Source of the DNA: Methanospirillum hungatei
GTDB taxonomy: Archaea > Halobacteriota > Methanomicrobia > Methanomicrobiales > Methanospirillaceae
NCBI RefSeq assembly: GCF_020216685.1
Contig: NZ_JAIWNS010000121.1
Span: 1-16,582, forward strand
Direction of reading: 5' to 3'
DNA length: 16,582 bases
The notes beneath the pieces are model-generated. The model was not told where the DNA came from, ran no database searches, and was given only the letters and a program-made list of their open reading frames with translations. The position numbers were made by a program, and so were the translations under genes. Positions 13,946 to 16,582 of the stretch are shown here, one piece after another (position 1 is the stretch's first letter; every line of letters starts with the position of its first letter).

Positions 13946-15244
13946 ATGAATACACATACAAACATCCTTGTTGTCGGAAGCGGAGGCAGAGAACATGCCA
14001 TTGCAAAGGCCCTTTCCAAAAATCCACAGACGAGAATATTTGCGGTAATGAACAGGATGAATCCAGGGATTGCTGAACTGGCATATAAGATCCTGATTGC
14101 TTCAGAAACTGACCCAGAAGTGGTGAAAAATTTCTGCATCGAGCAACAGATTCAGTATGCGTGTATCGGTCCTGAGGCACCCCTGGAAACTGGTGTTGTT
14201 GATGCACTTACCACAGCAGGAGTAAAATGTGTTGGTCCTGCAAAGATGGCAGCGAGAATAGAGACCGACAAATCATTCTGCAGAAATCTGATGAAGAAAT
14301 TCAATATCCCTGGTCTTCCTGAATACCATATCTTCCACTCCGGCACCGATGCTGAAGCATTCCTGAAAACCACAACAAAAGAATATGCAATAAAACCATC
14401 AGGTCTGACCGGAGGCAAGGGAGTCAGGATCATGGGCGAACACCTGACCCATGAGGAAGCCTGCAGATATGTTCATGAACTCAAAGGGGATGTTGTCATT
14501 GAGGAACGGCTTATCGGAGAGGAGTTCACGTTGCAGGCATTCGTCGATGGCTCTCATCTTGTCCCGATGCCTCTTGTACAGGATCATAAACGGGCTTTTG
14601 AAGGAGATGTCGGGCCCAATACCGGGGGTATGGGATCCTATACCCTTCCGGATCACCGGTTTCCCTTTGTCACCGAAGAGGATTACAATACGGCATTTGC
14701 CATCATGAAACAGACCATTGCTTCTCTTGCTGCTGAAGGGACACCATATGTGGGAATTCTGTACGGTCAGTTCATGAATACAGCACAGGGTCCGATGGTT
14801 ATTGAATTCAACGCAAGGTTTGGTGACCCTGAAGCCATGAATGTCCTGTCATTACTGACCAGTGACTTTTCCACCCTTGTTCAGGCGATTACGGCAGGAA
14901 CACTTGACAAAGCGGAGGTTTCGTTTGCGAAAAAAGCTACCGTCTGCAAGTATCTTGTGCCGGAAGGATACCCGGATAATCCAGTTTCAGGCGGCAAACT
15001 AATTCCCGGACCAGATAACAAGGCACTCTGCTATTATGCCAGTGTTGTCAGGGAAGGGGAATTCCTGGTGACCCAGAGCTCACGGACTATGGCTTATGTT
15101 GGTATCGGCGATACCCTGGAAGAGGCAGAGAGGATTGCAGAAGAGGCTGCATCTGCCGTTCAGGGTCCTGTCCGTCACCGGTCTGATATTGGGACCAGAG
15201 AAGTTCTGGAGAAGAGAATTTCCCACATGAAGGAGATCAGATGA
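13946..15244 (+). CDS. purD: Phosphoribosylamine-glycine ligase (GARS)
   Basis: Second step of purine synthesis: ATP-dependent joining of glycine to 5-phosphoribosylamine, giving GAR. The 432-residue length is normal for a monofunctional PurD. Visible: the N-domain [13 protein letters not shown] (8-20), GPEAPL (75-80), the ATP-grasp region with [13 protein letters not shown] (148-160), [19 protein letters not shown] (212-230), which is the family signature, and [11 protein letters not shown] (286-296) for metal binding. A C-terminal domain around GIGDTLEEA completes it. All motifs look intact. ATG at 13946 has GGAG about 10 bases upstream, a loose spacing. It overlaps argF by ATGA, so the two are one operon. 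No other purine gene is in the window. Confidence 0.97.
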   Translation: MNTHTNILVVGSGGREHAIAKALSKNPQTRIFAVMNRMNPGIAELAYKILIASETDPEVVKNFCIEQQIQYACIGPEAPLETGVVDALTTAGVKCVGPAKMAARIETDKSFCRNLMKKFNIPGLPEYHIFHSGTDAEAFLKTTTKEYAIKPSGLTGGKGVRIMGEHLTHEEACRYVHELKGDVVIEERLIGEEFTLQAFVDGSHLVPMPLVQDHKRAFEGDVGPNTGGMGSYTLPDHRFPFVTEEDYNTAFAIMKQTIASLAAEGTPYVGILYGQFMNTAQGPMVIEFNARFGDPEAMNVLSLLTSDFSTLVQAITAGTLDKAEVSFAKKATVCKYLVPEGYPDNPVSGGKLIPGPDNKALCYYASVVREGEFLVTQSSRTMAYVGIGDTLEEAERIAEEAASAVQGPVRHRSDIGTREVLEKRISHMKEIR

Positions 15245-16149
15245 AGAAAGATTTCATATCCATTCTTGACATCTCCCGGGATGAACTGGCAAATCTTATC
15301 GCACATGCCAGAAAATTAAAGGAAGAGCGCAGAGTCGGCATACAGACCCCTGTTCTTGCCCATAAAACCCTGGGGATGATCTTTGAGAAATCATCGACCA
15401 GAACGCGGATATCGTTTGAGGCCGGGATGTTTGAGCTGGGAGGTCATGCCCTGTTCCTGAATCCGAAGGACATGCAACTAGGCCGGGGAGAGGCAATTCG
15501 TGATACGGCAAGGGTTATGTCCAGGTTTGTATCGGCAATTATGATCCGGGCGAACCGGCATGATGAGGTTCTGGAACTTGCCGCTCATGCCGATATTCCG
15601 GTTATTAACGGACTGTCAGATCGGGAACACCCGTGTCAGATCCTGGCCGATATCATGACCATTGAGGAACGACTCTTTCGGACCGAAGGAGTGAGGGTTG
15701 CCTGGATAGGTGACGGGAATAATGTCTGTAATTCACTTATTATGAGTACTATTCTTACCGGAATGGAAGTCGTTGTAGCATCACCACCAGAGTTTGCGCC
15801 CAGGCAGGAGATCGTGACAGAAGCAGTAAAAATGGGAGCAAAGGTCAGAATTGTGACCGATCCACGGGAAGCGGCCACTGGTGCTGATGTGGTCATGACT
15901 GATACCTGGATTTCAATGGGGCAGGAAGAGGAGATTGACCGGAGAAGACAGATCTTCATGCCATACCAGGTAAACGCTGAACTTATGGCCTGTGCAAAAC
16001 CAGGGGCTATTGTGATGCATTGTCTCCCGGCACACCGAAACTGGGAGATCACCGATGAGGTTTTAGATAGTAAAGCCAGTGCGGTGTGGGACCAGGCAGA
16101 AAACAGGCTGCATGCACAGAAAGCCCTTTTGGTCAGGTTATTGGCATAA
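15241..16149 (+). CDS. argF: Ornithine carbamoyltransferase
   Basis: Makes citrulline from ornithine and carbamoyl phosphate in arginine synthesis. 302 residues, as usual for the anabolic enzyme. The carbamoyl-phosphate site is FEKSSTRTR (48-56), with ANRHDEV and EHPCQ (129-133) completing it. [12 protein letters not shown] (155-166) and DTWISMG (221-227) bind ornithine, and HCLPAHR (260-266) carries the catalytic Cys261. STRTR and HCLPxxR, with SMG, distinguish it from aspartate carbamoyltransferase. The ATG at 15241 shares ATGA with the purD stop and has AAGGAG 5 bases upstream, so translation is probably coupled. A hairpin terminator follows within 75 bases of the stop. Confidence 0.97.
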   Translation: MKKDFISILDISRDELANLIAHARKLKEERRVGIQTPVLAHKTLGMIFEKSSTRTRISFEAGMFELGGHALFLNPKDMQLGRGEAIRDTARVMSRFVSAIMIRANRHDEVLELAAHADIPVINGLSDREHPCQILADIMTIEERLFRTEGVRVAWIGDGNNVCNSLIMSTILTGMEVVVASPPEFAPRQEIVTEAVKMGAKVRIVTDPREAATGADVVMTDTWISMGQEEEIDRRRQIFMPYQVNAELMACAKPGAIVMHCLPAHRNWEITDEVLDSKASAVWDQAENRLHAQKALLVRLLA

Positions 16150-16181
16150 CGAATAATTTTTTTTTGAGAATATAAACCGAA

Positions 16182-16220
16182 AACCATCTTATGTTTTGGA
16201 GAGATGGTTCTTATTTTTTT
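16182..16220 (+). terminator. Strong hairpin terminator after purD-argF
   Basis: AACCATCT (16182-16189) and AGATGGTT (16202-16209) form a perfect 8-base-pair stem with a 12-base loop, followed by a T-run at 16214-16220. A nine-T run (16157-16165) just before it may already terminate transcription, as poly-U tracts do in archaea. Between this and position 16305 I see only a small AACGA/TCGTT hairpin and no gene. Confidence 0.65.
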
Positions 16221-16305
16221 GAAGGAAACGATCTTGTCGTTCCCCGTTCTTCAGGTAGTAAAACGGTGGGCATCGAATGGCAGCAAACAGGAGAGAGAAG
16301 AATTT

Positions 16306-16509
16306 TTAGCGATTAAAAAACTCCAGATATTCTTCAGGTGATAATCCGGCGGTTCGTATTAACTTTCGGAGTAAACCTGGTCCCAAATTTTTTCCTGAAT
16401 GAACAGGCACCGATAAATGTACTTGACTTCCTTCTTTGATCAGGATATAATGGCTGCCTTCAATATGGTTTATCATCCATCCGGCCCTTTTAAACCTAAT
16501 TCTGGCAAT
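16306..16509 (-). pseudogene. hicA: Broken hicA-type toxin (mRNA interferase) gene
   Basis: The frame reads clearly as the body of HicA, a small double-stranded-RNA-binding-fold mRNA interferase. It runs from AGWMINHIEGSHYILIK, with the catalytic His in GSH, through VPVHSGKNLGPGLLRK to TAGLSPEEYLEFF and a stop at 16306. The start is damaged. The family opening Lys-Leu-Pro is present at 16503-16511 but in a different frame, and only 17 bases separate it from Ala-Gly-Trp where about 39 would be expected. That is a loss of roughly 22 bases with a frameshift. An in-frame TAA (16510-16512) closes the frame upstream. An internal ATG at 16476 could give 56 residues without the first helix, probably inactive. 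No hicB antitoxin gene is recognisable in the window. Confidence 0.65.
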
Positions 16510-16519
16510 TTATAACTTA

Positions 16520-16582
16520 CTAAGGTGAGAGTCTTTTCTCCCTGAGCAAGCTATCGAACCCCATGTTCTTTAACTGGTCATC
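16520..16582 (-). CDS. C-terminal end of an unidentified reading frame (partial)
   Basis: An open frame enters from the right edge and ends at TAG (16520-16522), reading DDQLKNMGFDSLLREKRLSP. It is just upstream of the hicA remnant on the same strand, where an antitoxin or unrelated gene could sit. The visible 20 residues match no family I can name, and such a short open frame could be chance. Confidence 0.25.
   Translation of the reverse strand, partial: DDQLKNMGFDSLLREKRLSP

Noticed and set aside
13800..14207. Minus-strand ORF of 135 codons across the purD start
   Set aside because: It overlaps the conserved purD N-terminus antisense, the translation resembles no protein family, and no ribosome site is present.
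15636..16187. Minus-strand ORF of 183 codons opposite argF
   Set aside because: Entirely antisense to argF motifs and rich in Ser/Ile as expected for a shadow frame.
1..16582. CRISPR array, tRNA, rRNA, insertion sequence
   Set aside because: No regularly spaced direct repeats, cloverleaf sequence, conserved rRNA segment, transposase frame or terminal inverted repeats were seen while reading the window.

Overview
The window looks like chromosomal DNA of a methanogenic euryarchaeon, most likely of the order Methanomicrobiales (Methanospirillum-like). This is inferred from gene content and was not checked by any search. The archaeal markers are a DnaG-type TOPRIM primase, CDP-archaeol synthase (CarS), a tetraether synthase-type radical SAM protein (Tes), a short archaeal PyrE and UPF0058. 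Promoters are TATA-like, and ribosome sites are of the GGTGA/GGAGG type or absent, which suggests leaderless mRNAs.

Layout. 1-1240 (minus): a helical protein of unknown function, then the N-terminal part of a dynamin-like GTPase that hits an in-frame TAA directly after its P-loop. 1388-2436 (plus): a tight fluoride-export operon with two crcB genes and a DUF190 gene, preceded by a structured leader and followed by a hairpin terminator. 2521-3801 (minus): enolase. 4028-6150 (plus): DUF167 protein, archaeal dnaG and a UPF0058 protein. 6157-8453 (minus): tes followed by a RimK-like ATP-grasp ligase. 8504-9579 (plus): carS overlapping pyrE. tes and carS diverge from one short AT-rich element that could serve both as TATA box. 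9627-11186 (plus): a membrane-anchored protein with NHL repeats and a transglutaminase-like domain that has lost its catalytic cysteine. 11183-13598 (minus): an AAA-ATPase/PD-(D/E)XK protein, then a methyltransferase. 13599-13945: an intergenic region rich in GTAC palindromes with a hairpin/T-run. 13946-16149 (plus): purD and argF, joined by a 4-base overlap and ended by a strong hairpin terminator. 16306-16582 (minus): a broken hicA toxin gene and the tail of another reading frame.

How the genes work together. carS (polar head-group activation of archaeol) and tes (joining two archaeol lipids through their chain ends) act at successive stages of archaeal membrane-lipid synthesis and share one intergenic region. 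The ATP-grasp ligase downstream of tes resembles MptN/CofF coenzyme ligases. The same pair, as I recall it, is MJ0619-MJ0620 in Methanocaldococcus jannaschii. The crcB pair probably forms a dual-topology heterodimer. The remaining genes are housekeeping (glycolysis/gluconeogenesis, primase/exosome, pyrimidine, purine and arginine synthesis) with accessory pieces: the GTPase, the AAA-ATPase/nuclease-like protein and the hicA remnant. I found no tRNA, rRNA, CRISPR array or insertion sequence.
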